A stretch of 64,000 nucleotides of DNA from the NCBI GenBank assembly GCA_030684405.1, contig JAUXYA010000020.1, positions 18,569 through 82,568 on the forward strand, read 5' to 3'. Below the pieces are notes generated by a model. It was not told the DNA's origin, did no database searches, and worked only from the letters and a program-made list of their open reading frames with translations. How positions within the stretch are numbered: the first letter of the stretch is position 1; each line of letters starts with the position of its first letter. The DNA is from Burkholderiales bacterium. Lineage in GTDB: Bacteria > Pseudomonadota > Gammaproteobacteria > Burkholderiales > SG8-41. A program made the position numbers and the translations under genes. Below are positions 56,307-64,000 of the stretch, in pieces.

Positions 56307-57276
56307 AAGTCTGGCGCCGGTCGCGGATCCACTGCGACAGCAACCATTTTTCGCCAGCGCTCGGCGGCGACCCCTCGTGCAGCGTGCGCATGTCGCCGGC
56401 TCCGCTGTCATCGACATTGTGAAAAACCAGCGCGTCGCCCACTGCGCCCCGGAAACCGAGGCCGAGTTTCGGAAAGGACGTCGTGCCGCCCTCGTAATCG
56501 TCATTGAGGTAGACCAGCGCGGTCTTGACCCTTTGTCCGTGGATGCGCACATGCTCAGCAAAACGCGGCACCGCGACGTGAAAAAAATCGACATGCGGCT
56601 TGTAGCGCTCGCCTACGCGGTAGTGCAGCACCTCGGGGAACTCGAAGGTGTCGACCGGCGTGTCGATGATTTTGCCGATACGCATGCGGACCAGTTGCAG
56701 CAGCAGCTCGATATCGACCGGTGAAAACGGTGCACGCCGGTTCGTTCGCATCGGGTCGGTGCGCTTGGTTCCCGATGTGAGGTCGTAGATTTCGGCCGCA
56801 GCCTGGCGATGGGTCGAGAGTTCGATCAGGCGCTGGCAGATTACGGGATCAACCAGCCCGCGAAACGCCATGGCGCGCGGACTGCGGCTGAGATGCTCCG
56901 GCTCGCAGGGGCTGTCGATCCAGCGAAGGGCATCTTCAAGGCTGCCGAGTCCCCGCGCCCGCATGAATTCACGCTCGGCGCGTGCAGCCTCATCGCCCGC
57001 GACGCTGGCGCGCTCCAGGGCGTCGAAGGCGGCGGCGAGTCCCGGGCGGGAGCCGAGGCCCTGAGCGGCCAGCCGCGACAGGTAGAGCTGCGCCTGCGGG
57101 TGCCCGCGTTCGGCGGCCAGTTCGATCACCGCTGTACCATTGACCGGCGAACAGGGCGCATCGCGGCCCGTCATCACGCGCAGCCCCAGGTCCAGCAGCG
57201 CGCCAGCATCCTGCCCGTGGCGTTCGAGCACCATGGCCAGAAATGCGCGGTCAACCGCTGCGTCCGTATCACTCAT
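56299..57276 (-). CDS. Prolyl-4-hydroxylase-type 2-oxoglutarate/Fe(II) dioxygenase
   Basis: A 325-residue protein. The N-terminal 110 residues have Sel1/ankyrin-like helical repeats (AVIELAAERGHPQAQLYLSRLAAQGLG). The P4Hc domain covers about 150-320. Iron ligands are H228 and D230 (YKPHVDFFHV) and H300 (MRTLHEGSPP); K310 (GEKWLLSQWI) binds 2-oxoglutarate. KTALVYLNDDYEGGTTSFPKLG is the typical strand before it. An active protein hydroxylase is predicted; the protein substrate is unknown. Confidence 0.87.
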   Translation of the reverse strand: MSDTDAAVDRAFLAMVLERHGQDAGALLDLGLRVMTGRDAPCSPVNGTAVIELAAERGHPQAQLYLSRLAAQGLGSRPGLAAAFDALERASVAGDEAARAEREFMRARGLGSLEDALRWIDSPCEPEHLSRSPRAMAFRGLVDPVICQRLIELSTHRQAAAEIYDLTSGTKRTDPMRTNRRAPFSPVDIELLLQLVRMRIGKIIDTPVDTFEFPEVLHYRVGERYKPHVDFFHVAVPRFAEHVRIHGQRVKTALVYLNDDYEGGTTSFPKLGLGFRGAVGDALVFHNVDDSGAGDMRTLHEGSPPSAGEKWLLSQWIRDRRQTFS

Positions 57277-57457
57277 CTGCGCCTCGCATCATCACCTCAT
57301 GATCATCCGTCGCGATGCGCCGGAGAAACCCGGAATATACCCCCGGCGGCCAGCCTCGCGCGACGCGATGGCTCATGCGCCTGTGCGGCGGCTGTCGGTG
57401 GCCATGCTAAGCTTGAACCGTCTCGCACTGTCGCGGGATTCCCCGAACCAAGCCCCC

Positions 57458-58150
57458 ATGATCAATGTCTGCATCGGATTCGATGGCCGCGAAGCGGCTG
57501 CCTTCAATGTGCTGGCTTACAGCATTCACCGGCGGTCCTCGCAACCGGTGACCATCGCGCCACTGATGCTGTCGCAGCTGCAAGACGTGTTCCGCCGCGA
57601 GCGGCATCCGCTGCAGTCGACGGACTTCTCCTTCTCCCGCTTTCTGACGCCCTGGCTCGCCGATTTCGCCGGCTGGTCCATTTTCATGGACTGCGACATG
57701 CTGGTGCTCGACGATATCGCGAAGCTGTGGGCGCTGCGCGACGACCGCTACGCAGTCATGGTGATCAAGCATCAACACGTGCCGAAGGAGGAGCGCAAGT
57801 TCCTCAACGAGCCGCAGAGCAAGTACGAAAAAAAGAACTGGTCGAGCGTGATGCTGTTCAATAACGCGCGCTGCCGCGCATTGACACCGGATTACGTGAA
57901 CACGGCTTCCGGCCTCGAGCTGCACCAGTTCAAATGGCTGGGCGATGACGCGCTGATCGGCGCCCTGCCGTCACGCTGGAATCATCTGGTCGGCTACGAT
58001 GCCGGGCGCCGTGATGCGGCGCTGGTGCACTACACGCTGGGCGGCCCCTACTTCCCCGAATATGCGGACTGCGAATATGCTGCGGAGTGGTTCGCCGAGC
58101 GCGATGCGATGCTGCATGCAGGGGCGGCGCCGCTGAGCCAGCGCCCGTGA
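57458..58150 (+). CDS. Small glycosyltransferase with DxD motif (GT8-like)
   Basis: A 230-residue protein starting MINVCIGFDGREAAAFNVLAYSI. The DxD metal/nucleotide-sugar motif is D78-C-D80 in WSIFMDCDMLVLDDIAKLW, and WSSVMLFNNARC resembles the GT8 fold. It has no signal or membrane segment. The frame is open far upstream, but this ATG begins the recognisable domain. It is divergent from the dioxygenase gene; the sugar donor and acceptor are unknown. Confidence 0.75.
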   Translation: MINVCIGFDGREAAAFNVLAYSIHRRSSQPVTIAPLMLSQLQDVFRRERHPLQSTDFSFSRFLTPWLADFAGWSIFMDCDMLVLDDIAKLWALRDDRYAVMVIKHQHVPKEERKFLNEPQSKYEKKNWSSVMLFNNARCRALTPDYVNTASGLELHQFKWLGDDALIGALPSRWNHLVGYDAGRRDAALVHYTLGGPYFPEYADCEYAAEWFAERDAMLHAGAAPLSQRP

Positions 58151-58201
58151 TACGCAAAAAAATGATCGTGGCGCAACCTGCAGCAGCCCCGCACGCTATT
58201 T

Positions 58202-59500
58202 TTACGGAAGCTTGATTTCGGCCTGTCCCCGCTCACCCCGGGTATCCAGCCCCCCGGATAAAGCCAGCAGGCGCAGTTGTGCGCTGAGCAGTTCGGCGGC
58301 TAGTTCGATGCGCATCAGCTGCAGGTCATGGCGTGAACGCGTGGCGTCCAGCAGCTCAAGCACCGATCCGCGTCCGAGGCGGTAAGCGTCCTCAGCCATT
58401 TCTTTAAGCGGGCCCAGCTGCGATACCGCGTTTTTTTCAAAGCGGTCCAGGGACACGCTGCGGGCAGCAATGACTTCCTCCAGGCGGCGCAGATTCGCCT
58501 CCAGTTCGGCAGCGATCAACTCACGCCGCAAAGTGGCTGCGCGTGCATCGGCTGCCGCGCGTGCCAATGGGCCACGCCGGGAATCCAGCAGGGGTAGTTC
58601 TACACTCACACCGACATAATTGGCCGCGCCGAAGGGACTGCTGGACCAGGCACGCCCGACACTCAGCACCGGCGTGGGCACGCGCTCGCGTCGCGCCACT
58701 TCGACACCCCCCAGCGCTGCAGCCTCCTCACGCTCAGCCGCAATCACTATGGGTGCTGTGGCCATGCGGCCACGTCCGTCCATCCTGCCGGCGTACTCCT
58801 TGCGCAGCGTGCCCAGGGTGCCTACGGCGTCCGGACGCCAATTGGCAATCCCCAACAGCGCCGCCAGGCTGCCAGAGCGGTCTGCAACTTCGGCCCGGGA
58901 TTCCTCCCAGCGCGCAAGAAGGCCGCCAAGCTCCACCCCGGTGCGGGTGGAGTCATAGCGACTGGCTGCACCACCTGCCTCGCGCCCAGCAACGATGTCG
59001 CGCAGACGCGCCACTTCGGAATGGGCTTCGGCCAGCACAGCCGCCTTCTCCTGCGCCTCAAGCAGCGCCACAAACGCCGATGCCGCTTCGGCCGCCAGCG
59101 TGCTGGTCCCCGCGGCCACACGCGCACGTGCAGCTTCGATCTCACGCTCCGCACGCTCAATGCGCGCGGCCCTTTGCCCTGATAGCGGCAAGGGCAGATC
59201 CACCGTGATGTCCTCTTGCCGGCTTCCGTCCAGAATAGTGGGTTGGCCACTGCTGGGACGCATGCGCCCATAGTTGAACGTGGGGTTTGGCAAGGCCCCC
59301 GCAGTGACCCGATCAGCCTCGGCCTGTGCTATGCCTTGACGCTCGATCTCCAGCCTCGGGCTCGCATCCCGCACCAGGCGCATCAAGGTCGCAAAATCCA
59401 CTTTATCGGGCGCCTTGACACCATTCGCGTGCGCGCCAAGGACGGCGATGCTCAGCACGAGTCCGGCAATCAGCTGCATTGCCTGATGGTGCGCTCTCAT
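58202..59500 (-). CDS. CzcC-like TolC-family outer membrane efflux protein
   Basis: A 432-residue outer-membrane channel. A signal peptide (QLIAGLVLSIAVLGAHA) leads to two OEP repeats with long alpha-helical heptads and GALPNPTFNYGRM, SGQRAARIERAEREIEAARARV, and the second AYRLGRGSVLELLDATRSRHDLQLMRIELAAELLSAQLRL. Its start overlaps the czcA-like stop by 4 bases, making it the last gene of the operon. Confidence 0.9.
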   Translation of the reverse strand: MRAHHQAMQLIAGLVLSIAVLGAHANGVKAPDKVDFATLMRLVRDASPRLEIERQGIAQAEADRVTAGALPNPTFNYGRMRPSSGQPTILDGSRQEDITVDLPLPLSGQRAARIERAEREIEAARARVAAGTSTLAAEAASAFVALLEAQEKAAVLAEAHSEVARLRDIVAGREAGGAASRYDSTRTGVELGGLLARWEESRAEVADRSGSLAALLGIANWRPDAVGTLGTLRKEYAGRMDGRGRMATAPIVIAAEREEAAALGGVEVARRERVPTPVLSVGRAWSSSPFGAANYVGVSVELPLLDSRRGPLARAAADARAATLRRELIAAELEANLRRLEEVIAARSVSLDRFEKNAVSQLGPLKEMAEDAYRLGRGSVLELLDATRSRHDLQLMRIELAAELLSAQLRLLALSGGLDTRGERGQAEIKLP

Positions 59501-62500
59501 GCGTCGGCCTCCTCAGGAGTCACCAGCTTTTTCGGCGTAATAAAACTGTAAATGACCGGCAGCAGGAACAACGCCACAATCAAGGTAGTGATCATTCCGC
59601 CCACGACCACCAGCGCGAACGGGCGCTGGGTCTCGCTGCCGATGCCGGTCGAGAGCGCCATCGGCAGCAGGCCCACCGCGGCCAGCAGGGAAGCCATAAG
59701 CACTGCACGCATGCGGTCTGTTGCGCCGTCGACCAGTGCCTTGAGCAGCGGCTCACCGGCACGGCGGCGCGCTTCAGCCGCAGTAAGAACCAGCAGGCCC
59801 AGCAGCGCCACCTGACCCAGAAGCGCAATGAAGCCGACTGCAGCGCTGACAGACAGCGGCACACCGGCGATCAGCAGCGCAAATACGCCCCCGGTCAGCG
59901 CAAAAGGCATGGTCAAGAGCACCGTCAGCGCGCTGCGCCCGCTGTTCATGGCCGCGTAGAGCAGACCCAAGACCAGCAGCAGGGTTACCGGCACGATCAT
60001 TTTCAGCCGCGCAATCGCACGCTCCTGATTTTCGAACTCGCCGCCCCAGACAAAATAATGTCCGTCTGGCGCCTTGACATCACGCGCCACGTTGGCAATC
60101 GCCTCCTTGACCACCGAGCCCATGTCACGGCCCTCGATATTGAACTTCAGCGCCAGATAGCGGCTGTTCCCTTCGCGGTTGATCGTGGTCATCCCGCTGA
60201 CTATCTCGATCTGCGCGACCTGTCCGAGGGGAATGCGCGCGCCGGTAGGCGTGCTGATCTGCAGGCCGGCGATTTTTTCGGTGTCATCGCGGGCCGCCAG
60301 CGGCAGCATCAGCCGCACCGGCACGGGACGCTCGCCTTCCCAGAACTCGGTCACCACCTGCCCGGCCAGCGCGGTCTCTATGGTCTGCTGCGCGTCGTCA
60401 ATGGACACCCCGGCGCGTGCCAGCGCCGCCCGATCCAGACGTACGCGCAACTGCGGCACCAGACCGTCTCGATACAGATCCAGGTCAACGACACCTTCCA
60501 CGGACTGAATGCTCTCCTTGGCGGACTCGAGCGCGTCACGCATGGCAACCAGATCGGGACCGAATATCTTCAGCACCACCTTGCCACGCACCCCGGAAAC
60601 GGATTCCTCGACATTGTCCTTGATCGGTTGCGAAAAGTTGTAGCGCACGCCCGGAATTTCGGTCACGGATGCCCGCATGGCCTGAATCACTTCGGCTTTG
60701 TCACGATCGCCCGGCCATTGCGCCAGCGGCTTGAAACGAACAATCGTCTCCGACATGTTGACGCCTTCGTTGTCGGTGCCGTCCTCAGGCCTGCCGTGTT
60801 CACTCAGCGTCTCCAGAACCTCCGGGAATTTCATTATGCGTCGCCGCACCTCGAGCAGAATATCCTGCCCCTTTTCCAACGAAATGCTCGCCGGCATCTC
60901 GACGAAAATTACAATATCGCCTTCGTCCAGCTCCGGCAGGAATTCGGTGCCCAGCCTGCTGGCGGCGAACAATCCCGCAAGAACCAGGCAGACCCCGGCC
61001 AGTATCACGGCCATCCTGCGCGCGAGCAGTTGCCCCAGCACGCGGCCATAACCCGAGCGCAAACGCCCCACCCATCGCGGCTCCTCGATGGCGGCATGCT
61101 TCGGCTTGAACATGAAGGCGCACAGCGCCGGCACCAGCGTAACGGCAAAAACCAGCGCCCCGAGTAGCGCGAACGCATAAGTCAGCGCCAGCGGCCGGAA
61201 TATCCGCCCTTCCACGGACTGCAGCGTAAACACCGGGAGCAAGGCCGCAATGATGATCAGCATTGCAAAAAAAGTCGGGCGGCCAACATCGAGCGCCGAC
61301 CGGACCACCAGTTTGAGCATGGCCTTGCGATTCTGCGGACGTTCATGTCGTATCGAATGCATGACATGCTCGACCACGACTACGGCCCCATCCACCAATA
61401 TGCCGAAATCGATCGCCCCCATGGAAATCAGGTTCGCGGGCAAGCCCAGCGAGTAGAGCCCGATAAAGGCGGTCAAAAGTGACAGAGGGATCACTACCGC
61501 GACAATGGCCGAGCCGATCAAGCTGCGCAGAAACAGCCACACCACGGCCACCACCAGCACAAACCCGTGCAACAGGTTGGTATGCACCGTGGACAGCGTA
61601 TGGTTGACCAATTCGCTGCGGTCGTAGAACACCTCCGTGCGCATGCCCTCGGGCAGGATCGAGCCGTTGAGCACCTTGATTTTTTCGTGGATGCCGTTGA
61701 GCACCACCGACGGGTTCTCTCCGCGGCGCATGACGACAAAACCCTCAACCGCTTCCTTCTGGTCGTTCCAGCCCACCGAGCCGCGTCGCGGTGTGGCCGC
61801 GAGGGCGACATAAGCCACGTCACCCACCGTCACCGGCGTGCCCTTGTCATTTTTCAGCAGGACGGCTTTGATGTCATCCGCAGACTCGATGTAGCCGACA
61901 CCGCGAACGACCATTTCCTGGTCACCATGAACCAGAAAGCCGCCGCTGACATTTCGATTGGCTTTGGACAGCGCTTCGGCAAGATCCCCCAGCGTGAGTC
62001 CTGCGGCATACAGCCGCGCCGGGTCCGCCCTGACATGCACTTCCTTGAGAAAACCGCCGAATGGAAGTACGTCTGCCACACCCTGTATCTGGCGCAGCAC
62101 CCGCGTGACGTTCCATTCCATCTCCGACCTGAGCTCATACAGGTCGTGACGATCACTGGTCAGCCGGAACAGATAAATCTCGCCCAGTGGGGTTGCATCC
62201 GGGCCCAGCACCGGGTTGACCCCCTCGGGCAGGTCGGCACCGGCCAGCCGCTGCGACACCAGCAGGCGCGAGGAGAAGGAATCCGACTTGTCGTCGAAAA
62301 TCAGCGTGACCAGCGACAGCCCGAACAGGCTTTCGCTGCGCAAAAGCGTAGAGCCCGGGGTGCCATTCAGCGCGCGCTCCAGCGGCGTCGTGACCTGGCG
62401 CTCGATTTCCTCAGGCGCTGCGCCCGGCATCATGGTGATTACCGTGACCTGTGCGTTGGTCACATCTGGAAACGCCTCGATGGGCGTTTCCAGATAGGCA

Positions 62501-62586
62501 CGCACCCCGAATATGGCGATGACCGCCGTAACAAACAACGCCGCAACGCGGCGATGTACGCAAATTTCGATTATGGAGTTAAGCAC
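59497..62586 (-). CDS. CzcA-type heavy-metal RND efflux pump
   Basis: A 1029-residue proton-driven inner-membrane pump. Twelve membrane helices and two large periplasmic loops fit HME-RND. The TM4 charged triad D393, D399 and E406 (AIDFGILVDGAVVVVEH) matches the divalent-cation (Zn/Co/Cd) type rather than the Cu/Ag type. PPGAAPEEIERQVTTPLE-like and LPELDEGDIVIFVEMP blocks are conserved. It lies 6 bp after the adaptor gene. The metal specificity is inferred from this motif only. Confidence 0.92.
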   Translation of the reverse strand: MLNSIIEICVHRRVAALFVTAVIAIFGVRAYLETPIEAFPDVTNAQVTVITMMPGAAPEEIERQVTTPLERALNGTPGSTLLRSESLFGLSLVTLIFDDKSDSFSSRLLVSQRLAGADLPEGVNPVLGPDATPLGEIYLFRLTSDRHDLYELRSEMEWNVTRVLRQIQGVADVLPFGGFLKEVHVRADPARLYAAGLTLGDLAEALSKANRNVSGGFLVHGDQEMVVRGVGYIESADDIKAVLLKNDKGTPVTVGDVAYVALAATPRRGSVGWNDQKEAVEGFVVMRRGENPSVVLNGIHEKIKVLNGSILPEGMRTEVFYDRSELVNHTLSTVHTNLLHGFVLVVAVVWLFLRSLIGSAIVAVVIPLSLLTAFIGLYSLGLPANLISMGAIDFGILVDGAVVVVEHVMHSIRHERPQNRKAMLKLVVRSALDVGRPTFFAMLIIIAALLPVFTLQSVEGRIFRPLALTYAFALLGALVFAVTLVPALCAFMFKPKHAAIEEPRWVGRLRSGYGRVLGQLLARRMAVILAGVCLVLAGLFAASRLGTEFLPELDEGDIVIFVEMPASISLEKGQDILLEVRRRIMKFPEVLETLSEHGRPEDGTDNEGVNMSETIVRFKPLAQWPGDRDKAEVIQAMRASVTEIPGVRYNFSQPIKDNVEESVSGVRGKVVLKIFGPDLVAMRDALESAKESIQSVEGVVDLDLYRDGLVPQLRVRLDRAALARAGVSIDDAQQTIETALAGQVVTEFWEGERPVPVRLMLPLAARDDTEKIAGLQISTPTGARIPLGQVAQIEIVSGMTTINREGNSRYLALKFNIEGRDMGSVVKEAIANVARDVKAPDGHYFVWGGEFENQERAIARLKMIVPVTLLLVLGLLYAAMNSGRSALTVLLTMPFALTGGVFALLIAGVPLSVSAAVGFIALLGQVALLGLLVLTAAEARRRAGEPLLKALVDGATDRMRAVLMASLLAAVGLLPMALSTGIGSETQRPFALVVVGGMITTLIVALFLLPVIYSFITPKKLVTPEEADA

Positions 62587-62592
62587 GGACCA

Positions 62593-63687
62593 TCAGAGCA
62601 TCTGCTCTGCCTCGCCATCAATCAGCAGTGCGCCCTTGGTGACAACTCTTTCTCCGGGCTTGATGCCGTCGAGAATACGCACGCGACCCGCAGCACTCGG
62701 GCCGGTACGCACATCGCGCGGCTCGAACACGCCATCGGCACGCTGGATGTAGACAATGCGCTTCTTGCCCCCTTTGATCAGAACCGCAGCGACAGGCAGG
62801 GTCAGCGCCTCTGCTCCCTTGACGAAAGTGAGGTCTGCATACATGCCCGGGGTCAAGCCGCGAAAGTCTCCCTGCAAGGAGACATACACCGGCAGGCGCC
62901 GGGTCTCCGAGTCGATCTGTGAGCCCAGGCCGTCGACAACGCCCTGGAATTCGCTATTCGCACTGGTCACGTAAACCTTCACCGGCAGTCCCTTGGCGAC
63001 GCTGGCAGCATCGGCTTCGGGAATGTGGGCTACGGCCCACAACTGGGAAGGGTCGCCGATTTCCACCAGCGGGGATCCCCCGGGCGACACCACGCTTCCT
63101 GCAGACGTATTGACGGCAATGACAACCCCGTTGATCGGGGCACGCAATTCGATGGTATTCCCCTGGCCCGATCCGAGGAAGCGGGTGACATTTTGTGCCC
63201 GCTCCAGCTCGGAGCGCGCTTCCCGCGCACGGGTATCGGCCTCGATACGCTCCAATTCGACGCCCACCCCTTTCGCCATCATTTCGGTTTGGCGTCTCAA
63301 GGCCTCCTCAGCAGCAGTCACCCGCGTTTTTGCCTGATCGAGAGCAGCGCGAGCGGCCGAAACATCGGCACTTTGGAGCGTAGCCAGTATCTTGCCGGCA
63401 GCGACCCTTTCGCCCGGGCGCACCAACACCGATACGACACGCCCCTCTGCTGGCGCACCCAGGGCAGACACCGCCTGAGCGCGCATTTCCAGCCGTCCGG
63501 GGATTGTTTGGCTGGCACGCATCATGTCGCTGCCGACGACTTCGACTTCGATAAACTTCATCCGCGCTTCAGCCAGGGAAACACCGTTATTGGCAGTGGC
63601 TACGGGCAAAGGTTTTTCTTCTGGCTTGCCGCAACCCGCAGTAACAGCGACGAAGAAGGCCAGCAGGTACACGCTATATCTGTTCAT
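62593..63687 (-). CDS. CzcB-like periplasmic adaptor lipoprotein of RND efflux
   Basis: A 364-residue membrane-fusion protein. A lipoprotein signal ends in AVTAGCGKPEE (lipidation near residue 19). The barrel-sandwich hybrid pieces are GRVVSVLVRPGERVAAGKILATLQ and TIELRAPINGVVIAVNTSAGSVVSPG, with a coiled-coil hairpin between, and the beta-barrel part ends LTPGMYADLTFVKG. No N-terminal His/Met metal-binding extension is visible. It is the first gene of the operon; no regulator gene lies inside the window beside it. Confidence 0.9.
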   Translation of the reverse strand: MNRYSVYLLAFFVAVTAGCGKPEEKPLPVATANNGVSLAEARMKFIEVEVVGSDMMRASQTIPGRLEMRAQAVSALGAPAEGRVVSVLVRPGERVAAGKILATLQSADVSAARAALDQAKTRVTAAEEALRRQTEMMAKGVGVELERIEADTRAREARSELERAQNVTRFLGSGQGNTIELRAPINGVVIAVNTSAGSVVSPGGSPLVEIGDPSQLWAVAHIPEADAASVAKGLPVKVYVTSANSEFQGVVDGLGSQIDSETRRLPVYVSLQGDFRGLTPGMYADLTFVKGAEALTLPVAAVLIKGGKKRIVYIQRADGVFEPRDVRTGPSAAGRVRILDGIKPGERVVTKGALLIDGEAEQML

Positions 63688-63896
63688 CACGAATGCCCGA
63701 TAAATAAACTGATATTCAATTTTTGAAGGCTCCCACCCAAAGCATTGATCGTTTTCTTGCTTGGGCTAATGCTGAGTTCGTGCTGAGTTCGATGGGTTTC
63801 GAAATCTTGTAAGTCTTGGATAAGCAGGAAATCCCGATGCGCCAGGGTCGGGATTTCGTCTTATTGAAGATTACATAATTCAGTGACAAAGATACC

Positions 63897-63981
63897 GTCA
63901 TTCCGGACGCGCGTAGCGCGAGCCGGAATCCAGTTTCGCTTCAATACAAAACCCCTGGATTCCTGCTTGCGCAGGAATGAC
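63897..63981. repeat. Short palindromic dispersed repeat (MITE-like)
   Basis: GTCATTCC and GGAATGAC are inverted ends of an 85-bp unit. Inside are two shorter hairpins, GGAC-GCGCGTAGCGCG-AGCC and TCCTGC-TTGC-GCAGGA. The form is like the common betaproteobacterial intergenic repeat ending GGAATGAC. The rest of 63691-64000 holds an 11-bp direct repeat (TGCTGAGTTCG at 63770 and 63781) and no gene. Confidence 0.75.
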
Positions 63982-64000
63982 GGGGGCACAGTCCTCGTGT

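Noticed and set aside
59479..61167. 562-codon frame on the plus strand opposite the CzcA-type pump
   Set aside because: It is the antisense of a clearly conserved RND gene and shows the His/Gln/Arg-rich composition of shadow frames in GC-rich DNA.

Overview
The window is chromosomal DNA from a GC-rich Gram-negative bacterium, almost certainly a betaproteobacterium. The evidence is the gene order rplM-rpsI ... argC - DUF6776-type protein - bactofilin - erpA, the order trpE-trpG-trpD-trpC-coq7, the lptM-lysA pair, miaB-phoH-ybeY-corC-lnt, glyQ-glyS-gmhB-plsC, trimeric OmpC/Omp32-type porins, and genes for ubiquinone and lipopolysaccharide synthesis. I could not fix the order or genus. No transposase, integrase, phage gene, rRNA or CRISPR array was seen. 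One tRNA gene is present.

Layout. 1-6.6 kb: partial fbp, msrA, an FAD oxidoreductase, tyrS, an M23 peptidase and anmK (cell-wall recycling). 6.6-10.2 kb, minus strand: rplM-rpsI, argC, a coiled-coil membrane protein, a bactofilin and erpA. 10.3-11.6 kb: an ElyC/YdcF-like protein and an OsmC protein. 11.6-17.6 kb, minus strand: rpe, gph, trpE-G-D-C and coq7. 17.7-20.1 kb: apaG, a methyltransferase and mltA. 20.3-26.5 kb, minus strand: a signalling block with an adenylate cyclase, a degenerate GGDEF-EAL protein, a degenerate HD-GYP protein and a metallo-beta-lactamase-fold phosphodiesterase. 26.7-29.3 kb: a TonB-like protein, dsbC and a ubiquinone hydroxylase. 29.46 kb: tRNA-Met. 29.6-33.5 kb: a small secreted protein, miaB, phoH, ybeY and corC. 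33.7-41.8 kb: lnt, glyQS, gmhB, plsC, a YgjP-like metalloprotein, lptM and lysA. 42.1 kb: a 22-residue Lys/Ala peptide gene, then a 16-bp tandem array. 42.5-46.9 kb, minus strand: an anti-sigma/ECF sigma pair, a dihydrolipoamide-dehydrogenase-like enzyme and mgtE.

46.9-58.2 kb is the most accessory-looking part. A TPR protein with an O-GlcNAc-transferase-like domain is followed by three tandem, mosaic porin genes, each preceded by the same palindrome. After them come a second TPR protein with a GT9-like glycosyltransferase domain, a prolyl-4-hydroxylase-type dioxygenase with intact iron ligands, and a small DxD glycosyltransferase. 58.2-63.7 kb, minus strand, is a CzcB-CzcA-CzcC-type heavy-metal efflux operon. 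The right edge carries a short palindromic dispersed repeat.

The most notable ideas are: (1) a possible surface-protein hydroxylation/glycosylation locus built around the porins; (2) the TGTTGC-N6-GCAACA palindrome about 160-180 bp upstream of every porin start; (3) a cyclic-nucleotide module that pairs an intact cyclase and phosphodiesterase with two catalytically degenerate c-di-GMP-type proteins; (4) the tiny Lys/Ala peptide gene with its own promoter and terminator. All functions are inferred by eye from sequence; no search was run.
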